Made by a program: the position numbers and the translations under genes. From contig JAQFVV010012575.1 of NCBI GenBank assembly GCA_028023455.1, forward strand, positions 188,001 through 252,000: a stretch of DNA of 64,000 bases, in the 5' to 3' direction. The DNA comes from Epiperipatus broadwayi (lineage: Eukaryota; Onychophora; Udeonychophora; Euonychophora; Peripatidae). Positions 47,989 through 59,039 of this stretch are shown piece after piece. Every line of letters starts with the position of its first letter. Position 1 is the first letter of the stretch. The notes beneath the pieces are model-generated. The model had not been told where the DNA came from, searched no databases, and saw only the letters and a list, made by a program, of their open reading frames with translations.

Positions 47989-48054
47989 GAATCATATATA
48001 TTTTTTACATAACTTTGGTGGTATGTTTATAATTACATCTCCCCACAAGCTGTT

Positions 48055-49995
48055 GGATGCCAATAGAAACCAGTCCGCACCCTGCATGAAAGTTATGTAA
48101 TGAAAAGAATACTACAGAAATATTAATTAAAAATCGTATATTCTTTCTTAATTAATTAATCTACTACTTCTGAATCGTTGTCATTAATAGTCACTCTAAG
48201 ACTGTTTCTAATTCCAGAGGAAAAAATAAGAGTGGGAAACAAATTATGGTAGAAGAAAAGTTAAAACTGAGTTTTGTAATGACTATGCAATCAATCAGTG
48301 GAACACAAGTCCATCCATATATAAAATAGCATCTTCATATTGTACCGGTCAAAATCGTGTGTTCATTCAACAAGACCTAGAATCTAAGCAAACTATAGCA
48401 ATCTAGCAATGTGTGAGATACACCGGTCTGGAACAGTACTAAATGCTAACCTATTTGCTCATGCTCCAGGGCCTCTGACTAGATGGACAACACTTTTGAG
48501 GATACATAGCAAGCTTTAATTTACTCCAGTCCTAGCAATGAGAACAGGGTGAGCAAAGAAACTTGGAAATTGATAATATTTAAATAATTAGCCAATGATT
48601 ATTACAAAATATACTACTTAAAGAGTGGGGTAGGCTATTCTTTAATAGATTAATAATCAGATACTTAATATCGTTCAAGGCAACTTTAAATAAAAGGAAT
48701 TAATTAATAATACCAATAAAATCTTTCATTGAATTTGAAATAATTTAACTTGACCTAAACAGTCATACGAGAGATTCGGGGAATGAATAACAAATGTGAG
48801 AATATAGAAAATAATATAATATAAATTTATTGAACAATTAAATATGGTAATAACAAAATAAACTGTACAGAATGTCTGTGCAATGGTAGTTACAACTTTG
48901 ATTGTGGTTTGATTTGCAATCACACACTTTAGAGATGAGTCAATAAATCATAGAATTTATATAAATACATAAAATGTTACTACGTGAAATTAGTTAGTGC
49001 AATTATTACATATCTAGAACAAGAGTCATTCATGCGGTTGTTCAGATATTGTGGTGCGGTTAATATGCCAAGAATCAAATAAATTAATTAGGAAACCAAC
49101 AACACCTTATAACCTCACTCTCATTTAATATTTTATAGATTCACACTAATCAGTTGTATTGGTCATTACATATATATGAATAAGGATTTGGGTCGTGTGA
49201 TTTGAAAAAATGTGTGATAATTGGGAGATCACTCAGATGCGTGGGAGCAAAACTATTCAGCTTAAAAGAAGCTGTGATGCATAATCTGACTTAGAAATTA
49301 AGGCGAATGGAAGGTGAATGACATGCAATTATGACTAGTAGAGAACATTTCAGGTGAATAGAAAACTTAATAATAATACTAGGGTGGTATTACATTATCA
49401 CTTACAATCATATCTAGAGGGGCGATCATTTAAGACACTCTTGAGTGGCTTTGTCATATTGGTACAAAAGAAGTATGCCTGCACAATGGCCAAGGTCATA
49501 TCTCTGAAGAGTAATGGCACGAGTGGATGTTGGGATGATTCATCCGTATGTTTTCCATACACTGATTCATTGGGGGTGCCTGGAGAAGATCCCAGAGTAG
49601 GAAATGCATCTACTTTTGGAGGGATGATGTATAGTGGGATTGGTCATTCCGAAGATCCCAAAATGAATGATAAAGCAAGAACATTATAAGTAATGATTGC
49701 AACAATATACCTGTAATGCCCAAAACATATAAATAGTTTGCGTCACTAATGACCACGATAAATTAATAAACACCTGACTCTTATAAGATGCTCTCCTGCA
49801 CAATGGAATGTTTAAACACAAACCATCATGGGCAGTTAACTAATGATCAATAAACGCACATAAAGGGGTCAGAGTTAAAACTAAAAGGGATAAATTGCTC
49901 TTACCACCCCTCGGAAATATCTCCACATTTCTACTAGCAGTCATTGCACAGATAACTGTGATTACTTACAAAATAACAGCCTTTCATGTTACTAT
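48055..49995. other. Unassigned, slightly less AT-rich; one 111-codon open frame
   Basis: An open frame at 49354-49689 (111 codons, starting GTG, no ATG start) is the longest in the window after excluding recognised elements. It has no signal peptide, membrane segment or motif that I recognise. Its second half (G, S, D, P rich) is compositionally unlike the AT-rich surroundings. It may be part of an unrecognised transposon or chance. No promoter or poly(A) signal links to it. Confidence 0.35.
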
Positions 49996-50004
49996 CATTA
50001 TTAG

Positions 50005-50204
50005 AGCTAAAGCTTTAGTACATGTGCCTTGAGTGCTTAATTTTTAGCAAGAGACCTCTACAAATCATAACACGAGATTCGACTTTATAAAGATAAGAGG
50101 GATCCTGTTATCTCTAACCTATTTTTCTTAATTATGTAGACAAATCTGTAGAGGTCTCTTGCTAAAAATTAAGCACTCAAGGCGCGTGTACTAAAGCTTT
50201 AGCT
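50005..50204. repeat. Inverted repeat, ~59-bp arms
   Basis: Arms 50005-50063 and 50146-50204 pair with only a few mismatches (agctaaagctttagtac at the outer ends, agcaagagacctctaca inside). The spacer is about 82 nt. The outer ends contain aaagcttt palindromes. It may be a MITE, but no target duplication is evident. Confidence 0.7.
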
Positions 50205-50209
50205 TTATA

Positions 50210-50645
50210 TAAGTATTACGTGCTAACATTGCGCTTAATAAGAATTAATATTTATCATTATTAGAATAAAATTATAAATTACATATTAAATTCACTGCTG
50301 GTGAGATTTAATTAGTTAAAATGATAACAACTTTTAATAATGAGATGAAGGTTAAATTTTGTAGTTAGGTGTAATAATTCAATATAAATATCAAGACCTA
50401 CCGGTCATTTAAAGAATAAAATTATTGAAAATAATCGGTATAAAACCGAACAAGTTTATAATAACAAACTTTAAAGGAAATTTACGTCTCCTTAATTAAT
50501 AGGAGAAAACTATGGGGGGGGGGGGTTTAAGTTCACTCACTAGATTGTATACTTTCTTGGCATATCAAAATGAATTAGAATAATAAAATAAGCAAAGTCA
50601 ATTAATTCTAAATTGCTACACCAACACAGAAAATTGATATAGCAT
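50210..50645. other. AT-rich sequence with a G12 run
   Basis: A run of 12 G lies at 50514-50525. No gene seen. Confidence 0.45.
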
Positions 50646-50647
50646 TA

Positions 50648-50816
50648 TAATAAATCGCACAGACATTATTAGCATTTATGTGACAGCTTTAAAATTAAAA
50701 AGGAAGGAAAGGCATACAATATAGTCAAAACAAAATATAATAAATCGCAGACATTATTAGTATTTATATAATAACTTTAACATTAAGTAAGGAAGGAATG
50801 ATGTACAATATAGTTT
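50648..50816. repeat. Tandem duplication, about 87-bp unit, two copies
   Basis: Both units contain ataataaatcgca.agacatta and ggaaggaa...gtacaatatagt-like ends; the second differs by small indels. No coding capacity. Confidence 0.7.
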
Positions 50817-50819
50817 AGA

Positions 50820-51355
50820 ATTAGAACAATTTATTAATTCAGAGTTCATAGCTGGTGGCAAGATAGATATTACCTTGGGCTTGTGGATGCAATGATGTAG
50901 GTAATTGGTGGATCATGATCATGGGCTAGCTTGGGTTTGAAACAGGCATTGGCAGAGATTGAAGAGTCTTTCAAGCACACATTTCTAGACAGTTCGCATA
51001 TTTGGTTTAGATGTTTTTAACCGGGCACAGTGAGCTAGATGGGCCTCCCAGAGGCAGGGGTGGATGATTCTCTTTACCCCTCCATGATTTTGCTGCACAA
51101 TGCAAACTTGCGTGAAGTATATCTCTGACTCAAGCATGAAACAAAAAGCAGATAGAAAATATAAAATTTTAGCTATTTATACAAGTACACATTAAAGAAT
51201 CAGCCATTTCAGGAATGAAAAAGATCAGAGCAATAAATGACCAGATAAAATAATTAAGAACCTCTGGCATCTATGGCATTGGGTGTATTTTAAGAATGAT
51301 ACAAAGGTCTGCGAAATTTTAAAATAAAACTAATTGCATTGCCTCACTCTTAAAT
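50820..51355. other. Unassigned sequence of more balanced composition
   Basis: 50850-51130 is noticeably richer in G and C (for example gggcctcccagaggcagggg) but has no ORF. Origin unknown; perhaps part of an unrecognised transposon. Confidence 0.35.
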
Positions 51356-51372
51356 AATAGTTAAACTTACAC

Positions 51373-51512
51373 AAATTGCTAGCAATAAAATTTTCCAACT
51401 ACTGCGGTTTGTCTTCTAAATGACAATTTTATTTCTATATAAATTAGAAGCAATAAACTTTCAAAAATACCACGGGTTGTCTCTTAATTGACCATTCTAT
51501 TTCTATATAAAT
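51373..51512. repeat. Tandem duplication, 68-bp spacing, two copies
   Basis: agcaataaa at 51381 and 51449 begin homologous stretches that end in atttctatataaatta. The copies are diverged at several positions. Confidence 0.65.
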
Positions 51513-51514
51513 TA

Positions 51515-53070
51515 CTACATGCAAGATATAAGATTTACAATATATATATATAATATAAATTGTTTTATATATAATATAAATTGGTTAGAAAGTTATTGAA
51601 ATAAAATTATAAAATTTTATAACTTTCAAATGTTACTTTTCATACACACATACATGTGTGTAAGTTGAATGGACAAACAAACTGAATGTTTGTGTATCCA
51701 TACATCTCACTATATACATACTACTGCCTATTAAATATATATAATTCAGGTTCAAAACAGTTCTAGTGACTATATAATTGGCACTAGGTGAAGCGCAAAT
51801 CTGCAGGGCAGATTTCCAGCTTCAATATATCAAGACAGCATGTGATTCAAATTTCTGCAATATTTTTATTTTTTTAAAAAACTTCACATTTGCATTCTAC
51901 TTTCAGCCAAATTCAATGAATAAAAGTTGTTAATATCCCTCTATCAAAATGATATGTTTTTTTTGTTGTTAATCCTGGTGATAATTTTTTTTTAAGTTCA
52001 CATTTTGATTTAATATTAAATCCTTATTTTGTATTCAAATTCAGTAAATTGGATTTCATTTGATAATAATTTTAAGTTTACAAACAAAATACATAAAAAA
52101 AATCATATTTGACATTTGAAAAGACTAAAAAAATAATATATAAGTAAAAGGATTTGAAATCAAGATTTTTCAGTTTATTCATCTTCCACTCTATATTAAG
52201 CTATACAATGAAATAAATAACTTTCATTTCATTGGAAGATATTCAGGAGGAAGGACCAAGCTAGCAACCCAAGAAAATTTCTCACAAGCTCTGTTGAATA
52301 AAAACTATGTTTAAAAGAGGAACAAAAAAAAAGTGAATCTATCAAAAATTTATTAAATTGTCTTTTAAATTTTAATTTTGTTTATAATTTTTAAAATATT
52401 TCAAAAAGTTCTTAGTATTATTTTTGTAAATACATTTACTGATACCTTTCAAAAGAAATGACAACCTTATGATGATAATTTTCTTTGTTTGAATTACAGA
52501 CAAATTTGCTAACTTCTATTTTTAAAAATAAAATATATATAAATAAAATCAAAGTGTGTATATATATTCTTTTAGTTTTTAATAATTACTATAATATTAT
52601 TGTGTAAGAATAATCATCAATTTTTAATAAGGTATACAAAAATGAACTTTTTTGTTATTCCAAGAATCTCTTGAAATAATGTTGCAAATGCATTAAAACA
52701 GTACCACAATGATCAAAATCCTTTAAGCAAATGGAGATAAATCATTTGTTGCCTCTATAAAATATTGATTTCTTCAGAATTTTTTGAACTAAAACATCAA
52801 TAATATGCTATTTTCTAGCATATTTTAAACATGAAAGCTGGAAGAAATGAAACAACTACTAGAGCCAATTCCAAACAAATAGCCATGGCCCAAAATGTGG
52901 CCACACACTAAGGAGATAGTTTATCTTTCAGAATATATGTTCATCATCATCAGCAATCACTTGTAAATGAATAAGACCATTTTAACTCTAAGAGCAAAAA
53001 AAATATTATAAGGCATAATAATATATTAGAGTTAAGTTTTGTGATGATTCTACAAATCCAAATTATGATT
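51515..53070. other. AT-rich sequence without recognised gene
   Basis: At 52895-52955 a weak hammerhead-like arrangement occurs on the minus strand (see rejected). Otherwise featureless. Confidence 0.4.
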
Positions 53071-53079
53071 CACAAATAC

Positions 53080-53565
53080 ATCCATATATAGAACTTGCTG
53101 GTCCATTATTCTATTTAGTCGATATTTTGCTAAGTTGTCTTTTAACTTTTGGCTGTGACAAACTCTTTTTTTTTCTAAGTGCAGCTTTATACTTTACCAT
53201 ATTCTTATCATGAAAGCCACCAATACTGCATTACTCTAAAAAGTCTTTTAGAAATTTTACTAATATAAAGGAGATCTGTCTCTTCCATAAAAAATCATGC
53301 TTAGTTTTATCATGAAGCAAACACTTAGAAAATCTTGTGTTATTTATTTGTTTTATTTGTGCAATCTAGTGAAGATGTAATTTTATAATAGAGAACTTAA
53401 TAATATTACATTCAGCATGTTGAAGAATGTATTGACCAACATTATATTTTTTAAATTTTACAGAGCATCCTTAAATGAATATTTTCAATTTTCTTTATGT
53501 TACCCCAATAGGATATTCAAGTCTCACTTCCATACTATAAAAGAAGCCTTGTAGTAGTTATTTTA
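53080..53565 (-). mobile_element. LINE family C fragment, copy 2 (3' part)
   Basis: Aligns by eye with 43590-44060: ttttataatagagaacttaataatattacattcagcatgttgaagaa against the corresponding block at 43934-43984, and the shared caagtctcacttccatact-like phrase. Only the C-terminal/3' part is present. Confidence 0.6.
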
Positions 53566-53657
53566 TTATAATAACAAATTATAGCTTATAATTACTAATT
53601 TTATTAAATAATATGATTATTAGCAGCTTTATGAAAAGGAGCACAGCCAGTCTAACA

Positions 53658-53712
53658 CCCCCCCCCCCCAAAATGGTGGTGGTGTTGGAGTTGGGGGGGG
53701 GGAGGGAGGGGT
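53658..53712. repeat. C12 and G10 runs with G-rich spacer
   Basis: C12 at 53658-53669 and G10 at 53693-53702 are 23 nt apart, so the strand could fold into a C-G hairpin. The + strand continues with further G runs (ggg, gggg) and upstream ggtggtggtg, giving quadruplex potential. Confidence 0.75.
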
Positions 53713-53714
53713 AA

Positions 53715-55100
53715 AAACAAAAAAAAATAATGACACATATTGAAAGACTTCAATCCCAAAGCATACATGTCACATATTGGGGTCAAAGTTACTATTCTTA
53801 CCAGCACTTAAATTAATGCCTCTGAAAAGAAAAAAGTCTTTCAATAGTATTAATGCAACATCACTATCTTACAAGGAATACACATCATTTTATTTCGACT
53901 TTTTATATCTAATATTAAAGTGTAAATATGGATAAACAAGTACAGATGGCATTGTACTTACAACTTTTAATAATATTAGTCGTTTATTGATTTATCTAGA
54001 AACTCCAAGACTAAATCTGATCCCACAATAATTCCAACAGCATGTAATTTTCTTTCACTTCATGATATGTCCTTAACCAAAAAAGAAAAAAACATGTGGC
54101 CATTCATAAACTTTATTCTTCTGCACATATCAAACAAAGTTTGCACAAGTATATATTTAAATCAATATGGACAGTGGTTATTCATTGCTTATCACCTTAT
54201 AAAAACTTATTACTTAAAACCTGCATTATAAACTTCAATAACCTTATCCATTAGTATCCAGATGTATATTTGCTTCAAAATGAATGTTATTCACTACTAT
54301 TAAACTAAGTTTGAGTAACTTTCAAATTATTCACTTAGTGAAGGGGGCGCATCAAAGAAGAACTGGGGTTTTGTAAAATTCTAAATAAAATTTATAGAAA
54401 AGTGGGATATGTGATGTACTCATTAAGTTAAAAGTTAAGATAAATATATATAAAAAACTTATTTATGCTTCTACTGTGCATTAAAATGCATATATTTCAT
54501 TCTCAGATAAAGCCTATTCAATGGACCAAAGAATAATACTGCATCAGGTGATCAGATGAGGTTATGGGCTAAGATTCTCTGAGATAATGGGTACCACAAA
54601 ATCATCCATTAGTTGTTTCATGTAATATCATCAATGAATTCTCCCCATTGTTATTATTATTTTTCAATTTCCTTTAAGAATCACTTTAATAAGGTGCATT
54701 CATAGATGATACAACTTCATGATTAATAACTAGTATTCATATTTAAAGCTAGAAATTATATTTTTTAAATCTTGATATATAATTTTATATTAAAGACTAA
54801 ATGTGTCTAATTAATGACTTCTTAATCTGTAATTCAATACACTTCATAGTCATGTGCTAGGGCTTATGCATTATTCAAGCAAGACTTTAAGCATTTATAT
54901 TACGAGTCATTGATATAGCAAAAATTCAAATGAATTTCAAAATTTATTGACTAAACTAGAATGATTTAAAGACAGAATCATTCTTATTTCAAAGTGTGTG
55001 TGTGTGCCGCTAATCATATATAAGTGCATACAATTAAGAGGAGTTTTTAAATTGAATCAATATAATATTTTTTAGACCAATAAAGGAACAATAGCAATAA
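53715..55100. other. AT-rich sequence without recognised gene
   Basis: No gene or repeat supported. Confidence 0.45.
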
Positions 55101-55104
55101 ACAC

Positions 55105-55165
55105 TGGATGATAGCTTGAACCAAATGATGAGACTGGTTCAGTTAAAACATGTTTTGTTAGGGTA
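55105..55165 (+). repeat. Single decayed F2 unit
   Basis: gatgatagcttgaaccaaatgatgagactggttcagttaaaacatg-like sequence parallels the F2 HHR segment (gattatgatctggtccaactgatgagtgttggttc...). The CUGAUGA box is now ATGATGA and GAAA is disrupted. Confidence 0.4.
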
Positions 55166-55755
55166 TTTGCATTTGCTCTCTCTATATAGTCATATATTAT
55201 GTGAATATATTGTCAGAGATTTCAGATTATTCAATGAAGTATGGAGAGATGGATATTGTAAACAATAAAAAGTTATTGAAAGCAAAATATTTCAATAACA
55301 AATAGGTATCATTGATATTATTAAAAAGGTTAAGAGACTGATGTAAAGCTGTGTTGGGCATATTGTTATAAAAGATGATAATACATAGATAGTTGAAATC
55401 TTAAACTGCATCCCAAGTGATTTTAAAAATTCTAGAAAAAAACTACAAATTAAATAGATAGATGAAATAAGGAAATTTTATTAGGGTGCTGTGGAAAAGA
55501 TTGGCTTATGGATAAGAAAAATTGGATTAAACTTGAAGAGATCTTCATCTTGCAGTGGATTGATGATTGTTGAAATGATGATGAACTGTATTTGAATTAT
55601 ATATGCATTTATTTCATATTTTTACACATTTGTTGATTACATTTTATACCTTGGTAAAGTCTATATTATATAGCCTAAATGAAATGTTATTGAGTGATTT
55701 TATGCAATTTTTGATATGGTGAAAATAAAAAAGTAAAAATTTTTTTTTTTATGTT

Positions 55756-55946
55756 TATAGTAATTAATAAAGCAAGTCATATATAACATGACATTACTTT
55801 TATGAGCTTGTAGTTACAAAAATGCAATACCGAGAGGGTACCAATAGCTCAAACAAGCTCTTAATTAATAAGTATTGCATTTTTGTAACTACAAGCTCAT
55901 AAAAGTAATGTCATGTTATATATGACTTGCTTTATTAATTATTATA
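55756..55946. repeat. 75-bp inverted repeat with one mismatch
   Basis: Arms 55756-55830 and 55872-55946 match at 74 of 75 positions (mismatch at 55760). The spacer of 41 nt contains caatagctcaaacaagctct. Such a low divergence implies recent formation or continuing repair between the arms. Confidence 0.9.
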
Positions 55947-56157
55947 ATTTTACCTTTAAGGCTTTGACTATGCTGAGGCTGTTAAAATATGGTAGATCTG
56001 AATTTAGTTCAGTCTCATATAGCTATTTAAGTTAGATAGCTGGATTTAAAGACATTTTCATGTCCAAAAATTTCAGAGTTTCTACTTAAATATTACGTAT
56101 GAAATAAGTGCTGGGTTTTGAGTTGATATTTTAGATCTAGTGTTAGAATATTCTAGC

Positions 56158-56203
56158 TCTCCACTGATGTGAGCCATAAGCTCGAAAACAGTTGGTCTGG
56201 AGA
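56158..56203 (+). ncRNA. Hammerhead ribozyme motif, family A
   Basis: Plus strand: stem I TCTCCA (56158-56163) with TGGAGA (56198-56203), six Watson-Crick pairs. Core CTGATGT at 56164-56170, with T at the normally invariant A9. Stem II GAGC/GCTC, four Watson-Crick pairs, loop CATAA (56171-56183). GAAA at 56184-56187. Stem III has A-U and C-G around one A-G mismatch and loop AGTT. Triplet GTC with C at 56197. The A9 change, shared with the 37.1-kb copy, would be expected to weaken catalysis. Confidence 0.62.
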
Positions 56204-56599
56204 TGAGGATGTTCTGGATAGAGATTTTAAATATTTTCTCATACCACACTTATTAATTAAGAGCTTGTTTGAGCTATTGGTACACTCTCTGTATTGTATG
56301 TTTACAGTAATAATTTTTTTATGGGCCAGCCAGTGATTTAGTACACTGACAGAATAGGTGACAATAGAGCTAAAGATTCTTAAACTAGAAATAATATTTG
56401 CTATTTCCAGTGCTTGAATATTATAAAACCTTCTGAATGACAAACAATCTAATTACTTTTTTATAAGAACCAAGGTATCCAATTCCTGGATCTTTATATT
56501 CAAAGACAGTCATAGTCATTGATACACCCCAAATTTAAAACATCCATGGCCCACAAATTTTTTGGGTTTAAAGGCTTCATACATAAGAATGCAAAATTG

Positions 56600-57260
56600 T
56601 GTAAATTTGAAATTGATTGAAAAAACAGCATAGATGCATATATTAAGGACTTACAAAATATGGGATACAATATTCATAAAATTTCTAGTATGATCGATAG
56701 ATTCTACACCAAAATAAAAAACTGCTGCAGTCTTAACCTGAAGATAGTAAGAAAGAGATAAGATTACAATATGTACCAAAAATTTGTAGAAAATTAAAAA
56801 GAATTTGTTCAGGGAAATTTAATCTAAATTTTTGTTCTCCCCCAGCTTTAAATAACTTATTGAACAACTTACAAGATAAATTGTCTACCACATTGTCACC
56901 TCAAATAGTTTATAAAATCTATTCTACTCAAGCCAATTGCCTATATGCTTATTATGATGAATCAAAAGCCAATCTATCTACAAGATTGGCTCAGCACAAC
57001 TATTTCTATAATAGAGCTAAAGGAAATAATGAATATTCCTAAATTCTATACCATGGACATAAATTTGATTGATCTAAAGCAAAACATTTTTGTACTGAGA
57101 GGTTAAATAGAGAAAAATTAAAAAGACTTGGACCATAGCCAAAGATCAATTCATGATAAATAAAAAAAATACCAGTCACCCCTACCTTGAAGAAATGGCT
57201 AAGAAGATTTCAAATAAAATTTACATAGCTACACAACAAATTAAAATGGACTTTGAATAT
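56600..57260 (+). pseudogene. Penelope-like element, RT tail and GIY-YIG remnant
   Basis: Pieces in order: YVPKICRKLKRICSGKFNLNFC (about 56772-56838), the RT-to-endonuclease linker region of PLEs; then an open frame 56860-57042 with IVYKIYS (GIY motif), LYAYYDESKANLSTRLAQH (YIG region), a TAA, and ILYHGHKFD with TGA at a usual Trp position, AKHFCTERLNREKLKRL. Same strand as the HHR 400 bp upstream. Inactive. Confidence 0.72.
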
Positions 57261-57264
57261 AAGA

Positions 57265-57813
57265 AAGTGTAGTTATGATTATGTTATGCAATGTATTAAA
57301 AGCATGCTTAGCATGAATAAAGCCAATTTTTAAAATAACCAGTCTACCTTTTCTTTATAAATGTCTAAACATTTATATGTTTAAAATTATAATATTAATT
57401 ATAAAAAATAATGAAATGAAGTCTATTTGAAAATTTTAAAAACTTAATTTGTTAATTGAATGAATAGTATTGTGCTTACCCAAAAACTTTTTGAAAGCAG
57501 TTCAATATTGAACAGCAGATTATATGATAAATAAATAAGTTTAAGATGTAAAATTAAAATCCACAATTGTTATAAAACAGTTTTATTATGTAAATACTAA
57601 AAGCAGTATCTTTTACTATTCTTAAGAAAAGTACTTGTTTTATATAATTATTATTATAAATTTGATTTTTTTATTATGAATATTATTTATAATAAATATA
57701 ATATTTGTAGAAAAAAATAAAAAAATATAGCTATATAATCAAAAAAATGAAATAAAATTCTTTTTATTTAGATTTCTTTCTTATAGTCAACTATTATAAT
57801 GAAATAAATTTGC

Positions 57814-57881
<68 letters not shown>

Positions 57882-58565
57882 TACAATAAGCATATAATAT
57901 TTGTCTAAAAAAGTAGGAAAAAATACTCATTATTTACAAAAAAACATAAAATTTAGTTATAGACTGCAAGTGATATAAATTACTGCTATGCCCCCCTGCC
58001 CAACAGGCATAAAACTTGTACTATGTGAGATAAATTCAAATTAATTTAATTTTTGCAAAATATTGACATACTTGGGAAGATACTAAATTGGATACCTGTC
58101 CAATTAATAAATTTTATGACATGAAAATTTACAGCATTATCACATACAGGTTGTAACTGTTGTAAGTTAAATATTGAGATCTAAAATATACATTTTGTTA
58201 AGAAGATACAAGTTCTGGAAAATTATCATCAGTATAGGAGAATTATTATTTGATCTTTTCTTAGTTATCTCAAAATGTTTTTGGTCATACTATAACACAA
58301 TAATTTCCAAAGTCAACCTTATAAGCCAACCTTATTATGACAAAATACAATATATTTAAGAATCATAATAAACTCATTCTTTTTGTTATCTCTATTATAT
58401 AGCTTAAAATAATAAAATGGTAGAATAGATTGTGTTAAGATAGAGATAAATATTGATAATCAAATGTACTGTTGATGATGTTAAATGTTCTTGCTTCACT
58501 ATAATTTAATACTTTATTGTTAATTACTGGACTTGATTTCAGGCCTTATCTGAAATTAATACAGT
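57265..58565. other. AT-rich sequence with a long TTA microsatellite
   Basis: (TTA)n occupies 57814-57883, about 23 units. No gene is recognised. Confidence 0.5.
57814..57883. repeat. (TTA)n microsatellite
   Basis: About 70 bp of uninterrupted TTA units ending in ttattatttacaa. Confidence 0.95.
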
Positions 58566-58569
58566 AGCA

Positions 58570-58690
58570 GTTTTTTCCATACAGTAGTGCTACCCTGTGC
58601 TAGCAACCATTGATTACTATGGCTTGCACTGAATGGCACTACTGTTGCTATGATTATAACAGATTGTGTAAGCATAAGAAATAGTAATCA
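58570..58690. repeat. Family F1 fragment, internally deleted
   Basis: tttccatacagtagtgctac and ctgtgctagcaaccattgat, then the returning arm actatggcttgcactgaatggcactactgt, then the outer end gtaagcataagaaatagtaatcatcacatg. The whole centre is missing. It is directly followed by a full F1 copy. Confidence 0.7.
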
Positions 58691-59035
58691 TCACATGATC
58701 ACCATCTCTATACTAGCACATAATTGTTGCAAACAAAGGCAAAACTCTCCATACAGTAGTGCCACCCTGTGCCAAACAGAGTAATCAATGGATGCCAGAA
58801 GGCTTGTGCATAAAATCCCTATCTAGTGCCTACTCATCCAATATTCCCAGACTAGTTTCTGATGATGACCACAAGCCAGAAACTAGTCTGGGGATATTGG
58901 ATGAATAGGCACTAGATATGGATTTTATGCACAAGCCTTCTGGCATCCATTGATTACTCTGTTTGGCACAGGGTGGAACTACTGTATGGAGAGTTTTGCC
59001 TTTGTTTAAATAGTAATCATGTGATTCTTTAGTGA
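58690..59035. repeat. Family F1 full foldback: 277-bp near-perfect palindrome
   Basis: Arms 58731-58859 and 58879-59007 (129 bp each) are colinear reverse complements with about four mismatches and no net indel. Landmarks: aaacaaaggcaaaactctcc, gccaccctgtgccaaacaga, atcaatggatgccagaaggc, gtgcctactcatccaatatt. The 19-nt loop is the stem II region of an HHR whose CTGATGA and GAAAC boxes straddle the arm ends. Outer ends carry tcacatgatcaccat and atcatgtgattcttt. Confidence 0.9.
58856..58893 (+). ncRNA. Hammerhead core at the F1 palindrome tip
   Basis: CTGATGA at 58859-58865, stem II TG.C/GCCA with one A-C mismatch and CACAA loop, GAAA at 58879-58882, TA loop, GTC at 58886-58888. All core residues are canonical, but stem I does not form (U-U, then two U-G pairs), because the long palindrome places GTTTC opposite GAAAC. 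The palindromic hairpin competes with the ribozyme fold. Confidence 0.45.
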
Positions 59036-59039
59036 AATT

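Larger units (their letters stand above)
47740..48050. repeat. Family F2 foldback, shortest copy
   Basis: Left and right arms mirror each other around about 47887: cttacacatatctttatcat and its counterpart atgataatgatatgtgtaag. Both arms contain HHR-derived sequence on opposite strands. Outer parts (ttcacatatctttggacc-like and tttttacataact) correspond to the other F2 copies. Confidence 0.75.
55756..56305 (+). repeat. Family A repeat, long copy with 75-bp terminal hairpin
   Basis: Opens with the hairpin 55756-55946, continues with ttacctttaaggctttgact, the shared body, an HHR on the + strand at 56158, and ends with attaagagcttgtttgagct (about 56256) and tgtattg. The end sequence 56247-56298 reappears inverted as the hairpin loop (55831-55871 and neighbours). 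Downstream, on the same strand, is the PLE endonuclease remnant at 56600-57260, as expected if family A is the pseudo-LTR or 5' region of a PLE. Confidence 0.75.

Noticed and set aside
52895-52955. Minus-strand CTGATGA...GAAA with a good five-pair stem III
   Set aside because: Stem I is absent and stem II pairs only out of register; probably chance or a very old relic.
56153-56443. 96-codon minus-strand open frame
   Set aside because: It overlaps the family A repeat and hammerhead in antisense; no domain is visible.
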